Below, piece by piece: positions 51,614-59,908 of a DNA stretch of 64,000 bases; within the stretch, counting starts at the first letter, position 1, and each line of letters starts with the position of its first letter. Under the pieces are notes generated by a model. It was not told the DNA's origin. It saw only the letters and a list, made by a program, of their open reading frames with translations, and did not search any database. Made by a program: the position numbers and the translations under genes. The DNA is taken from NCBI RefSeq assembly GCF_013137895.1, contig NZ_CP053538.1, positions 743,501-807,500 on the forward strand. The letters are read 5' to 3'. This DNA is from Hymenobacter taeanensis (GTDB lineage: Bacteria > Bacteroidota > Bacteroidia > Cytophagales > Hymenobacteraceae).

Positions 51614-52492
51614 ATGGATTTTCTGAAACTTCTGGCCCGCTTGGCCGAAACCAATACCCAAACCCTCACGGTAACGGGACCACGCCGTACGGCACTCCGC
51701 CGCCTGGCTCAGGCCGGCACTGCAGTGCTGCCAGCCGTGCTCACGGCGCTGCCTCAGCCCGCCGCCGCCCGCGACAGCCGTACCGCGCAAGATGTACTGA
51801 AGCTAGCACTAGTTCTGGAGCAGCTTGAGAATGAGTTTTACACCCAGGCCCTGAAACAACCTCTGAGCTTCTTCGGCACTACGGAGAACCAGGCGGCCAT
51901 TCAGACTATACAGCGCCATGAGCAGCAGCACGTAGCTGTGTTTACTCGCTTACTTGTTAACTCAGGTGCTACGCTTGATGCTGCTCCGCGCTTTGATTTT
52001 ACCGGCAGCAAAAACGGTACCCAGGCTGCTTTGTACCCTGATGTGTTTACCAATTTTGATACATTTCTGCGGGTAGCGCAACTGCTAGAAGATACCGGCG
52101 TGCGTGCCTATAAGGGCCAGGCTGAGTACGTTCAGTTTGATAACTTCCTGCTAGAGTCGGCGGTACGGGTGCACTCCGTAGAGGCCCGCCACGCTTCCCA
52201 CATCCGCACTATGCGGCGGCAGCGCGGTGCTACCGTAAAAAGCTGGGTAAGCCCCTCTGATGCCCCCATCACTACGGCAGGCTCAGTGGCAGCAAAAGCT
52301 TACGCGGGCGAAGAAAATTATGCCCAGTATCTGGCCGGAAACAACCTCGTGCCTTTCGTGGATAATTTGCCGATTAACATAGCTACGCCACCGCTCTCTC
52401 AGGCAGCCATTCTGGCCAAAGTAGCTGAGGCCTTTGATGAGCCCCTCGATGCGCTAACTGCCACGGAAGTAGCAAGCTTATTCATCTATTAA
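51614..52492 (+). CDS. Ferritin-like domain protein (module B, copy 2)
   Basis: ATG 51614 gives 292 residues; the longer frame lies inside the preceding gene. The N-terminus has GPRRTALRRLAQAGTAVLPA and a hydrophobic stretch, so Tat export is likely. The ferritin-like domain has LVLEQLENEFYTQAL, IQRHEQQHVAVFTRLL, LLEDTGVRAYKGQAEYVQFD and HSVEARHASHIRTMRRQ. A C-terminal extension (about 230-292) with DNLPINIATPPLSQAAILA, then VAEAFDEPLDALTATEV, parallels that of copy 1. It completes the second A-B pair. Confidence 0.85.
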   Translation: MDFLKLLARLAETNTQTLTVTGPRRTALRRLAQAGTAVLPAVLTALPQPAAARDSRTAQDVLKLALVLEQLENEFYTQALKQPLSFFGTTENQAAIQTIQRHEQQHVAVFTRLLVNSGATLDAAPRFDFTGSKNGTQAALYPDVFTNFDTFLRVAQLLEDTGVRAYKGQAEYVQFDNFLLESAVRVHSVEARHASHIRTMRRQRGATVKSWVSPSDAPITTAGSVAAKAYAGEENYAQYLAGNNLVPFVDNLPINIATPPLSQAAILAKVAEAFDEPLDALTATEVASLFIY

Positions 52493-52538
52493 CCAAGGCT
52501 TCATCAACTCTTAATGCTGCTAAAAAGCGGTTTAAAAC

Positions 52539-52572
52539 AAAGAGGAACGGCATAACCGTTCCTCTTTTTGTT
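52539..52572 (+). terminator. Terminator after the second ferritin-like module
   Basis: Stem aaagaggaacgg (52539-52550) pairs with ccgttcctcttt (52556-52567) over a 5-base loop, followed by T-rich sequence. Confidence 0.8.
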
Positions 52573-52610
52573 TTTATTTTTTAAGTCGGGAACGACTAAC
52601 AAGCGTTTGC

Positions 52611-52642
52611 TTGTATCCTTCAAACAATCTTTTGTATCTTTC
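52611..52642 (+). promoter_or_regulatory. Candidate promoter of the small helical protein
   Basis: TTG (52611-52613), a 21-base spacer and TATCTTTC (52635-52642) match the Bacteroidota consensus with one mismatch in the -7 element. The region is AT-rich. Confidence 0.35.
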
Positions 52643-52757
52643 TATAAACCCAGGTAAAAAGCCCTATATACAATAGCCTTTTTTCAAGGTTTGCGTATAG
52701 CAGGTCACATTACCTAACCGCTCTGTTCTAACCCGCTTTTTGAAAACCCACTTCACC

Positions 52758-52946
52758 ATGCTTGAGTACGCCAAAACCATCCTGCTCAAAGTGAGCTTCG
52801 ACAAGATCTTGTTCGAAAAGGAATTGCGCAAAGCTCTACGAATGCTGGTTCCGGCCGAGTTGCTGGAGCTAAAATCCTGGTGCTACCAGCAGTTCTCTAC
52901 GGTGTATCGCCGCATTCTGAACCGCGTGTTCGTACAGACCGCGTAG
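52758..52946 (+). CDS. Small hypothetical basic helical protein
   Basis: ATG 52758 is preferred to the TTG at 52740 and gives 62 residues. It is rich in Leu and Lys/Arg (LEYAKTILLKVSFDKILFEK, then LRKALRMLVPAELLELKSWC and VYRRILNRVFVQ). It looks like two or three amphipathic helices, without signal or membrane segment. I do not know a named family. A promoter-like sequence precedes it and a compound hairpin follows, so it is probably a real single gene. A small hairpin overlaps its stop codon (52945-52963). Confidence 0.6.
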   Translation: MLEYAKTILLKVSFDKILFEKELRKALRMLVPAELLELKSWCYQQFSTVYRRILNRVFVQTA

Positions 52947-52975
52947 GGCTCTCGCAAAGCCCTACAACCTGACTG

Positions 52976-53032
52976 GTCCCCATCCGGTTCGCCTCAGTTG
53001 CTACAGCAACCCTGGGCGGGCCGGATGGGGAC
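52976..53032 (+). terminator. Compound hairpin after the small helical protein
   Basis: A perfect 12-bp outer stem (52976-52987 with 53021-53032) encloses a 33-base region that itself contains a short hairpin (gttgc ... gcaac). T-rich sequence follows. It may be a terminator or a structured RNA 3' end. Confidence 0.6.
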
Positions 53033-53139
53033 TTTCATTTTTACTAGCACTACTTACAACGCCTGCCGTTGCTCGCTGCCCAAGCTATAGTTGTTCTGCC
53101 TAATTGGGAGAGGATTATCAGTTATGACATGCTAGGCCA

Positions 53140-54096
53140 CTATCCTTCCTGGATGGCTGGCGTATCTTCTCCCGTCACGAACTTGATGTTGCGCGTGAGG
53201 CCTGCATAGCCCGTACGCTTCACGGCCGATTGCTTGAACAGTTCCGAGAATAGCTCGTGGGTGATTTCGCGCCAGTCGCCGGCGGTGAGGTCTTTGAGGC
53301 CGGGATGGGCATTGAACTGTGGCTCCTGGTGGGGTTTGGAGAAGCGGTTCCAGGGGCATACGTCCTGGCATATATCACACCCGAATACCCAGTTGCCAAA
53401 CTTGCCTTCCACCTCCCGTGGAATCTGGTCTTTCAGCTCAATGGTGAAGTAGCTAATGCACTTGCTGCCATCTACTACGTAGGGCTCGGTAATGGCCTGC
53501 GTTGGGCAGGCGTCCATGCATTTAGTACAGGTGCCGCAGTAGTCCTTGATGGGACCGTCGTAGGCCAGTTCTACGTCTACGATCAGCTCAGCAATGAAGA
53601 AAAAAGAGCCCACGCCCGGCCGGATCAGGTTGCTGTTCTTGCCTACCCAGCCTAGGCCACTCTTCTTGGCCCACGCCTTGTCCATCACCGGTGCTGAGTC
53701 CACAAAGCACCGCCCGCCTATTTCCCCAATCTCCTCCTGCATATCTTGCAGTAAGGTCTTGAGCTTGTCTTTGATGACGAAGTGGTAGTCGCGGCCGTAG
53801 GCGTACTTGCTGACTTTGAGCGTATCATCAGGCTGCTGGGCTTCCTCGGGTGGGTAGTAGTTGAGCAGCAGCGAAATCACCGACTTAGCTCCGTCTACCA
53901 GCAGGCGCGGGTCGAGGCGCTTATCAAAGTGGTTGGCCATGTAGGCCATCTGCCCGTGCATCTGGCGGTTGAGCCAGTTCTCCAGCCGCGGCGCTTCTTC
54001 CTCCAGAAAGTCCGCCTTGGAAATACCGCAATACATAAAGCCCAGCTCCGCGGCGCGGCGCTTAATGAAGGCAGTATAGTGAGCAGTGGGGAGCAT
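53140..54096 (-). CDS. queG: Epoxyqueuosine reductase QueG
   Basis: The enzyme reduces epoxyqueuosine to queuosine in tRNA, using a cobalamin cofactor and two [4Fe-4S] clusters. ATG 54096 gives 318 residues; the longer frame adds 42 unconserved ones. Seen: the N-terminal domain with [20 protein letters not shown], then [20 protein letters not shown], and [20 protein letters not shown] with the catalytic aspartate region. The ferredoxin-like clusters follow: [20 protein letters not shown] and then [20 protein letters not shown]. All eight cluster cysteines are visible. It is monocistronic; the stop lies near a CTAGGCCAC motif. Confidence 0.95.
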   Translation of the reverse strand: MLPTAHYTAFIKRRAAELGFMYCGISKADFLEEEAPRLENWLNRQMHGQMAYMANHFDKRLDPRLLVDGAKSVISLLLNYYPPEEAQQPDDTLKVSKYAYGRDYHFVIKDKLKTLLQDMQEEIGEIGGRCFVDSAPVMDKAWAKKSGLGWVGKNSNLIRPGVGSFFFIAELIVDVELAYDGPIKDYCGTCTKCMDACPTQAITEPYVVDGSKCISYFTIELKDQIPREVEGKFGNWVFGCDICQDVCPWNRFSKPHQEPQFNAHPGLKDLTAGDWREITHELFSELFKQSAVKRTGYAGLTRNIKFVTGEDTPAIQEG

Positions 54097-54283
54097 TGGG
54101 TACAAAGGTCGGCTAGAAATGCCGAAACACCCTTTCTTACAGAAGCGTTCTTGCCCGAGTAGCTCTGAGCTACCTATTAAGACTGCGGAGCTATGCGAGT
54201 TTCGCAACTGCCAGTGCCCCACTTGGCTTTTATTCTACGTTTATCACAGGTATGCTATGGCATAAGCTATAGGCTGTCGCGCT

Positions 54284-54679
54284 CTACTTCTTTAGCTTTT
54301 TAAAAATGCGAGGCATAGTTTCCGCATCAATTGCATCCATTTCTGTGAGCTTCAAAGCCTTTACCATATTCAGGGTAGTTGTCTTGTATTTCAGAAAATG
54401 TGGCGTTTTCAAATGCGCTTCGTAGGCCTCTCTGCTGGCATATATCTCCAGAATCCGTATCTGCGTTGGGTTTTCTTTCTGATACATTGGATATATAGAA
54501 ATAACTCCGGGCTCTAACTTCATTGATTCTCGGGACTCTTCTTTTAAGATAGCCTTGTATTTTTCTAAACTAGTTGCCTCAACTTCTATTTCAGCTATCC
54601 TAATCATCATGCTTTTCTTTTGCGCTAATACACAGGTAAAAAGAAGAAAAAGTAATGCTACAGTTAGAGACAGTTTCAT
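54284..54679 (-). CDS. Exported ABM-domain protein (antibiotic biosynthesis monooxygenase-like)
   Basis: The 131-residue protein has a signal peptide (MKLSLTVALLFLLFTCVLAQ). The rest resembles an ABM ferredoxin-like domain of quinol monooxygenase type: MMIRIAEIEVEATSLEKYKA, EESRESMKLEPGVISIYPMY and EIYASREAYEAHLKTPHFLK, where the histidine and the hydrophobic pattern are typical. Family members act without cofactor on quinols or degrade heme. The gene is visibly richer in A+T than its neighbours, as are the next few small genes, which may mean recent transfer. It is a single gene. Confidence 0.8.
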   Translation of the reverse strand: MKLSLTVALLFLLFTCVLAQKKSMMIRIAEIEVEATSLEKYKAILKEESRESMKLEPGVISIYPMYQKENPTQIRILEIYASREAYEAHLKTPHFLKYKTTTLNMVKALKLTEMDAIDAETMPRIFKKLKK

Positions 54680-54754
54680 TCTATTGGGCTTTTCATTTTT
54701 AATGCGCTAGGATAGGGACCAGCGAGCTACGTACCTGCCTACGTACTATCTTGG

Positions 54755-55060
54755 CTACAGGCTGGTTCGCACATAGGCAAACCCAAGGGCCAGCAAACCT
54801 AGGCCGCCTAGTATCACCCCTACTATTAGGTTGGCAAAGCCTACATCCTTTTTCTCGTAGTCACCGCTTCTAGAGGAAAGTCCTAGGCCTCTCCAAGTGA
54901 ATACGAGACCAGTTACCGCAAACAGCAATAAGCTCAGGCAGAATGCACCTAAAAGCAGCCCCTCCCCTATTCCTACCATTGCCAGAATCAGGAAAATGAA
55001 AGGTAGGGCATAGCAGTACGTAGCCCGCTTGTACAGCTTTGCTATTCTGGCTCGGCTCAT
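54755..55060 (-). CDS. Hypothetical small membrane protein
   Basis: ATG 55060 gives 101 residues; the longer frame starts at a TTG. Three membrane helices are visible (about 18-38, 40-60 and 78-98): YALPFIFLILAMVGIGEGLL, LLGAFCLSLLLFAVTGLVFT and LIVGVILGGLGLLALGFAYV. The N-terminus is basic (MSRARIAKLYKRATYCY). There is no recognised family or catalytic motif. It lies in an AT-richer patch with the ABM protein and the XRE/DUF2975 pair, and may belong to the same accessory segment. Confidence 0.6.
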   Translation of the reverse strand: MSRARIAKLYKRATYCYALPFIFLILAMVGIGEGLLLGAFCLSLLLFAVTGLVFTWRGLGLSSRSGDYEKKDVGFANLIVGVILGGLGLLALGFAYVRTSL

Positions 55061-55209
55061 ACTGACTACGCTAGTCAAGTTGACAATCTGTTCTCTATTG
55101 ACTGCTTATTAGGAACTCGCCCTTTACTGAAGTAAATAAATCCTATCTCCCCAGCGCTTGGAGAAAAAAAGACCATGGGCACGAGTTAGGTCACGGCCAA
55201 GCATAACAC

Positions 55210-55259
55210 AGGCCAGGTGGTTTTCCTAGATATCACTATCCAGGAAAACCACCTGGCCT
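55210..55259. terminator. Terminator-like hairpin after the XRE regulator
   Basis: A perfect 18-bp inverted repeat (55210-55227 with 55242-55259) has a 14-base loop; the pairing extends several bases further with one mismatch. It lies just past the end of the minus-strand XRE gene. Confidence 0.65.
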
Positions 55260-55275
55260 ATGTTAGTAGTTTCAG

Positions 55276-55485
55276 CTAGATGGATGAGCGGCATTCTAAA
55301 ATGTCGCCTGGCTGACAATCAAGGGCTTTGCATAATGACTCAAGCGTGCTGAATCGCACTGCTTTGGCTTTGCCGGTCTTTAGGATGGAGAGGTTAGCTA
55401 ACGTAAGGTCTACCTTTTCTGATAGCTCACTTAGGCTCATCTTCCGCTTGGCCATCATAACGTCAAGGTTCACGACTATAGGCAT
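55276..55485 (-). CDS. XRE family transcriptional regulator (YozG-like)
   Basis: The 69-residue protein is a single Cro/C1-type helix-turn-helix domain. It shows MMAKRKMSLSELSEKVDLTL, then ANLSILKTGKAKAVRFSTLE and SLCKALDCQPGDILEC, a pattern known from the YozG family. It starts three bases after the DUF2975 stop on the same strand; YozG regulators and DUF2975 proteins are commonly paired in Firmicutes and Bacteroidota. It probably represses its own operon, and the 19-bp palindrome at 56099-56117 is a candidate operator. Confidence 0.9.
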   Translation of the reverse strand: MPIVVNLDVMMAKRKMSLSELSEKVDLTLANLSILKTGKAKAVRFSTLESLCKALDCQPGDILECRSSI

Positions 55486-55488
55486 AGG

Positions 55489-56016
55489 TTATACCGTCAG
55501 GGCATTTTCGGCTTGAAGGTCGGCACCTCTTTGAAAAATCTGAGCAATAAGGAAGACAATACCAGCCAACAGCAGAAATTCCCCGCCTGGCCAGGTCAGC
55601 GTCTCAACAACACCACTTTTTACAAGCCATTTGGTGTATCTATTGGCAACCAACCCCACTACGCCGGCACTTAAAGCCACAAAGCTAATTCTTGTTATGA
55701 GCGCGGCCACACCAATGCTGAACGGTGCTTCAAAATCTGTTTTCCGGAACAGCTGAATTACCAAGTAGGCCATACAAGCTTTAATTGCCAAGAAATATAC
55801 TGTGAGAGATACCACACCGGCGTAATGTGCTTCGCTATAGTTTTTCAAGGCTGAGAGATCCATTCCCATGGCAAGAATTTGCGCTCCTCCGGGATTTAGA
55901 AACTCACTTACTAAAACAGAAATGAGCACAGACCCAATTTGGATGCAAAACCCAACAAACAGCACCCAAGACATAATGCGCATTACCTTCAGGACAAAAG
56001 TTGAATTGGTTTTCAT
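55489..56016 (-). CDS. DUF2975 membrane protein
   Basis: The 175-residue protein has four membrane helices (about 12-35, 65-85, 105-125 and 145-165): IMSWVLFVGFCIQIGSVLIS, AGVVSLTVYFLAIKACMAYL, SIGVAALITRISFVALSAGV and FLLLAGIVFLIAQIFQRGAD. The last segment (EFLLLAGIVFLIAQIFQRG) is the usual DUF2975 end. The family is of unknown function and is nearly always encoded next to a small XRE regulator, as here. It may be a sensor or a small transporter subunit. The operon is AT-richer than most of the window. Confidence 0.85.
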   Translation of the reverse strand: MKTNSTFVLKVMRIMSWVLFVGFCIQIGSVLISVLVSEFLNPGGAQILAMGMDLSALKNYSEAHYAGVVSLTVYFLAIKACMAYLVIQLFRKTDFEAPFSIGVAALITRISFVALSAGVVGLVANRYTKWLVKSGVVETLTWPGGEFLLLAGIVFLIAQIFQRGADLQAENALTV

Positions 56017-56098
56017 AAGCGTTGTGTTGGATAATGACCATCCGCTAGTCTTCTCTTATTCGGCAACTAACTTTCTACATTTCAAATATCGATAAAAA

Positions 56099-56117
56099 TT
56101 TATTGATAATCAATAAA
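56099..56117. promoter_or_regulatory. 19-bp palindrome, candidate operator of the XRE/DUF2975 operon
   Basis: The arms tttattgat and atcaataaa flank a single central base. The site lies 83 bases upstream of the DUF2975 start. The symmetry and place suit a dimeric HTH repressor, but binding is inferred. Confidence 0.45.
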
Positions 56118-56188
56118 AATACAACAATACATCTTCTACTTCGGAAGCTATGCCCCATTGGAGGGTATAATATGACGAGTACAAACAC

Positions 56189-56229
56189 CAAGCGGCAGCT
56201 TACAGAACGTATCCGTAAGCTGCCGCTTG
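56189..56229 (-). terminator. Terminator after ruvB
   Basis: A perfect 15-bp stem (56189-56203 with 56215-56229) has an 11-base loop; the flanks can pair further with one bulge. It lies just past the ruvB stop on the minus strand. Confidence 0.7.
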
Positions 56230-56250
56230 TGTTGTCAGGCAGTCCTGGTG

Positions 56251-57297
56251 CTAGGAAAACAGTTCTCCTGTAGCCTCATTCCCGCGCAGGTGTTGGGGCA
56301 TGGGGCGGCCGAGGTGCTTGTAGGCATTTTCCGTGGCTTCGCGGCCGCGGCTGGTGCGCTTGATGAAGCCTTCCTGAATCAGGAAGGGCTCGTACACTTC
56401 CTCGATGGTTTCGGCCTCATCACCACAGGCGGTGGCAATGGTAGACAAGCCTACGGGACCACCTTTGAACTTGTCGATGATGGTGGTCAGGATACGGATG
56501 TCCATTTCGTCGAGGCCGTTCTGGTCTACGTCCAGGGCGTTGAGGGCGAAGTGGGCAATTTCCTTTGTGATGGTACCGGTGCCTTTGATCTGGGCGAAGT
56601 CGCGGGTGCGGCGCAGCAGGTTGTTGGCAATACGGGGCGTACCACGTGAGCGGCGGGCAATTTCAAAGGCGGCATCCTCGTAAATAGGCGTGCCCAGAAT
56701 CTCGGCCGAGCGCTGCACAATGCTGGTCAGCAGCTTGGAATCATAGTACTCCAGGCGGGAGCTAATACCGAAACGGGCCCGTAGCGGCGACGTGAGCATA
56801 CCCGAACGCGTGGTAGCCCCAATCAGCGTGAAGGGCGACAGCGAAATTTGCACCGAACGCGCATTCGGACCCGAGTCGAGCATGATGTCGATGCGGTAGT
56901 CTTCCATGGCCGAGTACAAGTACTCTTCCACTACCGGGTTCAGGCGGTGAATCTCATCAATAAAGAGCACGTCGTTGGGCTCCAAGTTCGTGAGCAGGCC
57001 AGCCAGATCGGAGGGCTTATCGAGCACCGGGCCGCTGGTCATTTTGATGCCTGATTCCAGCTCATTGGCAATGATGTGCGAGAGGGTGGTTTTGCCCAGG
57101 CCGGGAGGCCCGTGCAGCAACACGTGGTCGAGGGCCTCACCGCGCTGCTTGGCGGCGGCCACAAATACTTTCAGGTTTTCAACCACCTTACCCTGCCCCG
57201 TGAAGTCATCGAAGGAGAGCGGGCGCAAGGCCTTGTCAATGTCTTTGTCGGTGGCGTCGAAGTGTTCGTTGCCACCCGTCATATACGGTTCGCGCAT
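56251..57297 (-). CDS. ruvB: Holliday junction branch migration helicase RuvB
   Basis: ATG 57297 gives 348 residues; the longer frame adds twelve. RuvB is the AAA+ motor that drives branch migration with RuvA. The opening [20 protein letters not shown] is typical. Walker A is [20 protein letters not shown], and Walker B is [20 protein letters not shown], with the following [20 protein letters not shown]. The sensor [20 protein letters not shown] and the arginine finger region are present. The winged helix ends with [20 protein letters not shown]. Length and motifs fit the family well. Confidence 0.97.
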   Translation of the reverse strand: MREPYMTGGNEHFDATDKDIDKALRPLSFDDFTGQGKVVENLKVFVAAAKQRGEALDHVLLHGPPGLGKTTLSHIIANELESGIKMTSGPVLDKPSDLAGLLTNLEPNDVLFIDEIHRLNPVVEEYLYSAMEDYRIDIMLDSGPNARSVQISLSPFTLIGATTRSGMLTSPLRARFGISSRLEYYDSKLLTSIVQRSAEILGTPIYEDAAFEIARRSRGTPRIANNLLRRTRDFAQIKGTGTITKEIAHFALNALDVDQNGLDEMDIRILTTIIDKFKGGPVGLSTIATACGDEAETIEEVYEPFLIQEGFIKRTSRGREATENAYKHLGRPMPQHLRGNEATGELFS

Positions 57298-57518
57298 AAG
57301 CGTAAGTCGGTTCTGTTTGTCGAAAGATAACACCCGATCATTCGGCTTTGTGCCTTTTTTAGCAAAAAATATTGTCCAAAGTCTATTTTGGCTAATTAAA
57401 TTAGCAAAGCTTGTATTCTAGGCTGCTCATTAACTGAATAACTAGGCTGAGAGCATCTGTTTTGCTATTTTCGGGCAGCCTCTACTCCCTCTAGGCCAGG
57501 CTGCTACCCCATTTGTTG

Positions 57519-58199
57519 ATGCGCAACTTCTATCTCCTGCTGGCCAGCATGGCCTTATCCCATCAACTCTCTGCCCAATCGGTTACGCCCGCCGCGCGGC
57601 CCACCGAGCGGCTGCTGTTGAAGATTGCGCCCCTTACGCTGTTTGACCCCAGCACCAGCGCAATTTTGTTGGGAGCAGAGTTCCGGCCGGTGCCTCGCAT
57701 AGGCCTGGAGCTAGACTACGGGTTCCGGTTTACGCCGCTGCATCTGTTCAGCTGGAACATCAAGAAGGAGAACATGCGCTACCAGAAGTTTAAGGCTGAG
57801 GCGCGCTATTACTTCCCGCGCACTGAGCAAAAGCAATGGTACGTAGCCGCCGAAGGCTTTTATGTGCCGGAAGAGTATGACCTGGGCAAGGGCAACTTCT
57901 ACCGCAACGGCGAGTTTCGGGCGTATGAGCAGGCCCACATTGAAAAGACCATTGAGGGCGGCGCCCTGAAAGCGGGCATGATGCGCCGGCTGGGCCAGCG
58001 GTTCTGGCTGGATGCCGCCTTGGGTCTCGGCTTCCGGCGCATTGAAACCGAGTACACCACGCAGAATGAACGCCCCGGCGACTACCTCTACGATGCACCC
58101 GAGCAGAACTTCCTGAGTAAGACGCCTGACCCTGGAGTGCAGCGGAAGGTGCACCCCGCTTTGGCCCTGCGCCTAGCATATACACTGGTAACCCGCTAG
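57519..58199 (+). CDS. DUF3575-like outer-membrane protein (paralogue 1)
   Basis: ATG 57519 gives 226 residues; the longer frame starts at a TTG. It begins with a signal peptide (MRNFYLLLASMALSHQLSA). The body has the DUF3575-like pattern of a small outer-membrane barrel: LLLKIAPLTLFDPSTSAILL, then GAEFRPVPRIGLELDYGFRF, AEARYYFPRTEQKQWYVAAE and FWLDAALGLGFRRIE. The end is LRLAYTLVTR, with a terminal arginine rather than an aromatic residue. A clear paralogue is encoded at 60485, sharing the VAVEGFYVP-type block. The stop TAG lies within CTAGGCC. Confidence 0.7.
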   Translation: MRNFYLLLASMALSHQLSAQSVTPAARPTERLLLKIAPLTLFDPSTSAILLGAEFRPVPRIGLELDYGFRFTPLHLFSWNIKKENMRYQKFKAEARYYFPRTEQKQWYVAAEGFYVPEEYDLGKGNFYRNGEFRAYEQAHIEKTIEGGALKAGMMRRLGQRFWLDAALGLGFRRIETEYTTQNERPGDYLYDAPEQNFLSKTPDPGVQRKVHPALALRLAYTLVTR

Positions 58200-58434
58200 G
58201 CCTGTCTTAGGCAGTGCACCCAAAGACGATAGGCTGGTAGCATTTTGTAGCGCAAAACCCCGTTTCGCGACGAGCGGCCAGCGAGTAGCCAATACCGCGC
58301 GGCTTCGGATGCTCACTGTGTTCGACGAGAAACAGGCTTTTGTGGCACGTACTACGTGCTGACCTTTCTCACCAGCCCAACAGCAGTTCGGTATTGCTGC
58401 GCCCGTAACTTGCGGCTTCATCAGTTGTTGCTGC

Positions 58435-59412
58435 ATGTCTTCTCCTTCTTCTTCCTGGCTCGACGCTCTCCCCCTTGATTTTTACGACCAACTGGCTCAT
58501 TGCCTGAGCTTACATGGTATGGCCGCCGCTGAACTATTCAGCCGGCCTGACACAGACTTTTCTCAGCAGCTCCATGAGCTTACGGCCCTAGACTCGGCCG
58601 ATGTTCAGCGGCTCAACACCATTCAGGACCACACGGCGCTTCTGGCAGCACTTCGCACCGAGCCGCTGGCCCTCTATCACTTGCTTTTGCTGGGGCGCCT
58701 CACGCTGCAGACCTCCCTGGCCGTACCCGTACTGGCCTACGTGCAGCAGCAGATGCACATTCAGGAGGAGCAGCTCATGGTACTTAATGAGTATTGCCTG
58801 GAGCTCAGCGGCGCGTTCCTCACTACCCTGGAAGAGCATGTGCCAGCTCCCGCTGGCGCAGCTTCCCTCGGCCTGCATCGTCTGCAGATTGAAGAAGTCT
58901 TCGCTCAATACATAGCGCATATTCCGGCCCCCGTGCCACCGGTTGCCAACTTAAACCTCTCCGAGCCGCAGCTTCAGATGCTGCGCCTGTCTTTGCTACT
59001 GGTGCATAGCCTGCCTCAGGCCGCCGACCACCCCTTTATGCGCGCCGTAGGCCAGTTGAAAAACCTGCAGCCCGAAGCTCTGGAGCCACTGCTGGAGCAC
59101 TTGGGCCGGGCGCACGCCCAAGAGCAGCTTTCCCTGACCATGCCCGAGCTGATTCAGCTTTACCAGGGCATGCAGGTATGCGGCATGGTGTTCGTGTCGG
59201 ATATTATGGCGCGCATTGGATTGGAAGAGCTATTTCCCACTCTGCCTACCGATGCCGACCCCGCCACCGCGGAAGCTGCGCCGGCCAGCCACCGCCAGGC
59301 AGTGGGCGAAATGGTAACCGGCTTCACGCGCTGGGTGCAGCATACCTTCCCCAACGACCCGGAAATTGCCAAGGCCCGCGAAGAAGTTATGGCCCTGGCC
59401 GACTTGCTCTAG
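58435..59412 (+). CDS. Hypothetical all-helical protein
   Basis: The 325-residue protein starts at ATG 58435. It has no signal or membrane segment and is almost entirely helical, rich in Leu, Ala, Gln and His (LHGMAAAELFSRPDTDFSQQ, LLLLGRLTLQTSLAVPVLAY, LRLSLLLVHSLPQAADHP). It belongs to no family I recognise. It lies between the two DUF3575-like genes, and its stop TAG is inside CTAGGCCAC. Codon use is typical of the host, so it is likely an old resident gene. Confidence 0.65.
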   Translation: MSSPSSSWLDALPLDFYDQLAHCLSLHGMAAAELFSRPDTDFSQQLHELTALDSADVQRLNTIQDHTALLAALRTEPLALYHLLLLGRLTLQTSLAVPVLAYVQQQMHIQEEQLMVLNEYCLELSGAFLTTLEEHVPAPAGAASLGLHRLQIEEVFAQYIAHIPAPVPPVANLNLSEPQLQMLRLSLLLVHSLPQAADHPFMRAVGQLKNLQPEALEPLLEHLGRAHAQEQLSLTMPELIQLYQGMQVCGMVFVSDIMARIGLEELFPTLPTDADPATAEAAPASHRQAVGEMVTGFTRWVQHTFPNDPEIAKAREEVMALADLL

Positions 59413-59439
59413 GCCACCCTTCTCCCTACTGCAACTGGC

Positions 59440-59775
59440 CTAGGCCCGCTCTAGCAGCACTTCAATTTCCAGGTGCAGCCAGTCCTCTTCCCAGGCTTTG
59501 TGGGTGAGGCGCGCCGCCACCGGGTAGCCCGCATCCAGCAGGCGCGCCACGGTTTCGTTGCGGCCTTCGGGCAGGTACCCCAGCCAGAAAGCATTGGCAC
59601 CAGTGGTGTACACGCGTACGGCCCAGTCGTCGTAGGAGCTGTCGGGCTCCCGCTGCAGGGCGAGAGGCTGGTTGGGTTGCAGCTGAGGCTCAAGCTCGCG
59701 TAGGCCAGTGCGGTGCGTGGTACCGGCCACCAGGCATTCCAACAAGATCAGAGGTTCAGGAGAAGACGTAGACAT
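59440..59775 (-). CDS. HIRAN domain protein
   Basis: ATG 59775 gives 111 residues; the longer frame adds 18 residues. The sequence matches a HIRAN domain: ILLECLVAGTTHRTGLREL, PLALQREPDSSYDDWAVRVY and AFWLGYLPEGRNETVARLLD, then AGYPVAARLTHK. HIRAN domains bind DNA 3' ends or stalled forks in the HLTF/Rad5 helicases, but bacterial standalone copies are of unclear function. It is divergent from the DUF4268 gene (134-base gap) and converges on the helical protein gene. Confidence 0.85.
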   Translation of the reverse strand: MSTSSPEPLILLECLVAGTTHRTGLRELEPQLQPNQPLALQREPDSSYDDWAVRVYTTGANAFWLGYLPEGRNETVARLLDAGYPVAARLTHKAWEEDWLHLEIEVLLERA

Positions 59776-59908
59776 AGCGGAAGAGGAAGTGAAGCCGTAA
59801 AATAACACCGGAACGAGCAGATCTGCCACGTCGGCTCAGCGTGGGTATTTGTAGCCCTTACCTCCACTCACCAAAACAGGCCTGGCTCAGCTGGTGCCTT
59901 TCTTTTCA

